Origin: Taibaiella sp.
GTDB lineage: Bacteria; Bacteroidota; Bacteroidia; Chitinophagales; Chitinophagaceae
Length of the DNA stretch: 64,000 bases
NCBI GenBank assembly: GCA_019638495.1
Contig: JAHBTQ010000002.1
Span: 930,001-994,000 of the forward strand
Direction: 5' to 3'
In this document: positions 63,494-64,000 of the stretch, piece by piece
Layout of the letters: each line of letters opens with the position of its first letter
Numbering within the stretch: position 1 is the stretch's first letter
Notes under the pieces: model-generated
Database searches by the model: none
What the model was told of the DNA's origin: nothing
What the model saw: only the letters and a program-made list of their open reading frames with translations
Program-made: the position numbers and the translations under genes

Positions 63494-64000
63494 GAGTGTT
63501 TCCAGGGATGTTTACAGTGAAAGTAGTTCCTTTATTAAGTTCTGATTCTACCGAGATATTGCCTCCCAATTTGTTCAATGCATCCTTGACATTGTAAAGC
63601 CCCAAACCAGACCCCGTTTCTTCAGAAGTGGCTCGATAGAACATCGTAAAAATATTGTCTATATGGTCGGGATGAATTCCAATACCATTGTCGGTTACAG
63701 AAATTGTAACCTTGTTATCCTTTACTACAATGTTCACAACGACCTTTTTGTCCGCAGCGTTTTTCTTCTGATAGTTGAAGGCATTTGACAATAAGTTGCT
63801 CAAGATCATCTTAATGGAGATCTCGTCGGAATGAAAAGGTTCGTTCTGCTCTACAGAATGGATAAATTCAACATTCTCATTGATGCTTACGATCCTAAAG
63901 AGCGCTGCGATATCTGCCATTAATGTATGGAAGTCAATCTCTGTAAATTGAACCATACCACGCTTAAGCTTATAATACTCGTGTGTATTCTTAATGTATT
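63480..64000 (-). CDS. Sensor histidine kinase, C-terminal part (cut by the window)
   Basis: The visible 172 codons hold the end of a phosphotransfer helix and the complete ATP-binding domain: N-box NLLSNAFNYQ, G1 DNGIGIHPD, G2 GSGLGLYNVKDALNKLGG and the closing GTTFTVNIPG. The frame stays open from 63956 (a Met in mid-gene) to base 64000, reading YIKNTHEYYKLKRG, so the real start and the sensor part lie beyond the window. Its 3' end overlaps the CheY-like regulator gene by 14 nt, indicating a coupled two-component pair. Confidence 0.88.
   Translation of the reverse strand, partial: YIKNTHEYYKLKRGMVQFTEIDFHTLMADIAALFRIVSINENVEFIHSVEQNEPFHSDEISIKMILSNLLSNAFNYQKKNAADKKVVVNIVVKDNKVTISVTDNGIGIHPDHIDNIFTMFYRATSEETGSGLGLYNVKDALNKLGGNISVESELNKGTTFTVNIPGNTHGSK

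Overview
The window is a piece of a Bacteroidota chromosome, most likely Chitinophagaceae or a close relative. The evidence is: promoters of the Bacteroidota type (-33 TTTG, about 20 nt, -7 TAnnTTTG), almost no Shine-Dalgarno sequences, a short primary sigma factor, two secreted proteins with type IX secretion C-terminal domains, a DUF4476 protein, LytTR/LytS signalling and a START-like protein. Both ends cut genes: mutS lacks its 5' end at base 1 and a histidine kinase runs off base 64000. No rRNA, CRISPR array, prophage or insertion sequence was seen. Layout: 1-3250 holds mutS and a methyltransferase. 3310-8016 is an envelope-lipid locus (PagL-like deacylase facing an operon of LptF/G-like permease, PAP2 phosphatase and GT39/ArnT-like transferase, the last three joined by 4-nt start/stop overlaps). 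8153-9666 holds a START-like protein and rpoD. 9716-15289 holds a T9SS-sorted propeller protein, a VOC protein, prfC and a DUF4476 protein. 15453-17223 is a LytS/LytTR two-component pair. 17936-20061 is a stress-type cluster: DUF892 ferritin-like protein plus two very hydrophilic, disordered proteins. 20226-21278 is a korB without a visible korA. 21361-21947 is an initiator tRNA followed by an array of detached tRNA 3' ends, each with a terminator-like hairpin. 22096-28273 is a tetR-tolC-adaptor-RND pump operon on the minus strand. 28473-33533 is housekeeping (gpx, SUMF1-like, metallophosphoesterase, FMN reductase, divIC/ftsB, eno). 33534-37974 is the accessory part: AT-rich, repeat-rich and hairpin-rich non-coding DNA around a lipoprotein gene and a two-gene ATPase/HNH operon of the Septu (PtuA/PtuB) anti-phage type. 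37975-46323 returns to core genes (LysM protein, two glycosyltransferases, def, MFS, lipoprotein, CPA2 antiporter). 46430-52063 is one giant secreted subtilase. 52103-64000 holds dapF, an FAD oxidoreductase, recR, a SulP/carbonic anhydrase bicarbonate module, anmK, two histidine kinases, a DMT exporter, a MauE/thioredoxin fusion, an HMG-CoA-lyase-like enzyme and a CheY-like regulator. The points most worth a second look are the tRNA 3'-end array, the Septu-like island with its structured non-coding flanks, the candidate lipid A remodelling locus, and the DUF892/disordered-protein cluster. Several genes carry a TAnnTTTG box only 4-9 nt before the start codon, which suggests leaderless mRNAs. 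All functions are read from sequence motifs and remembered family features; no database search was possible.
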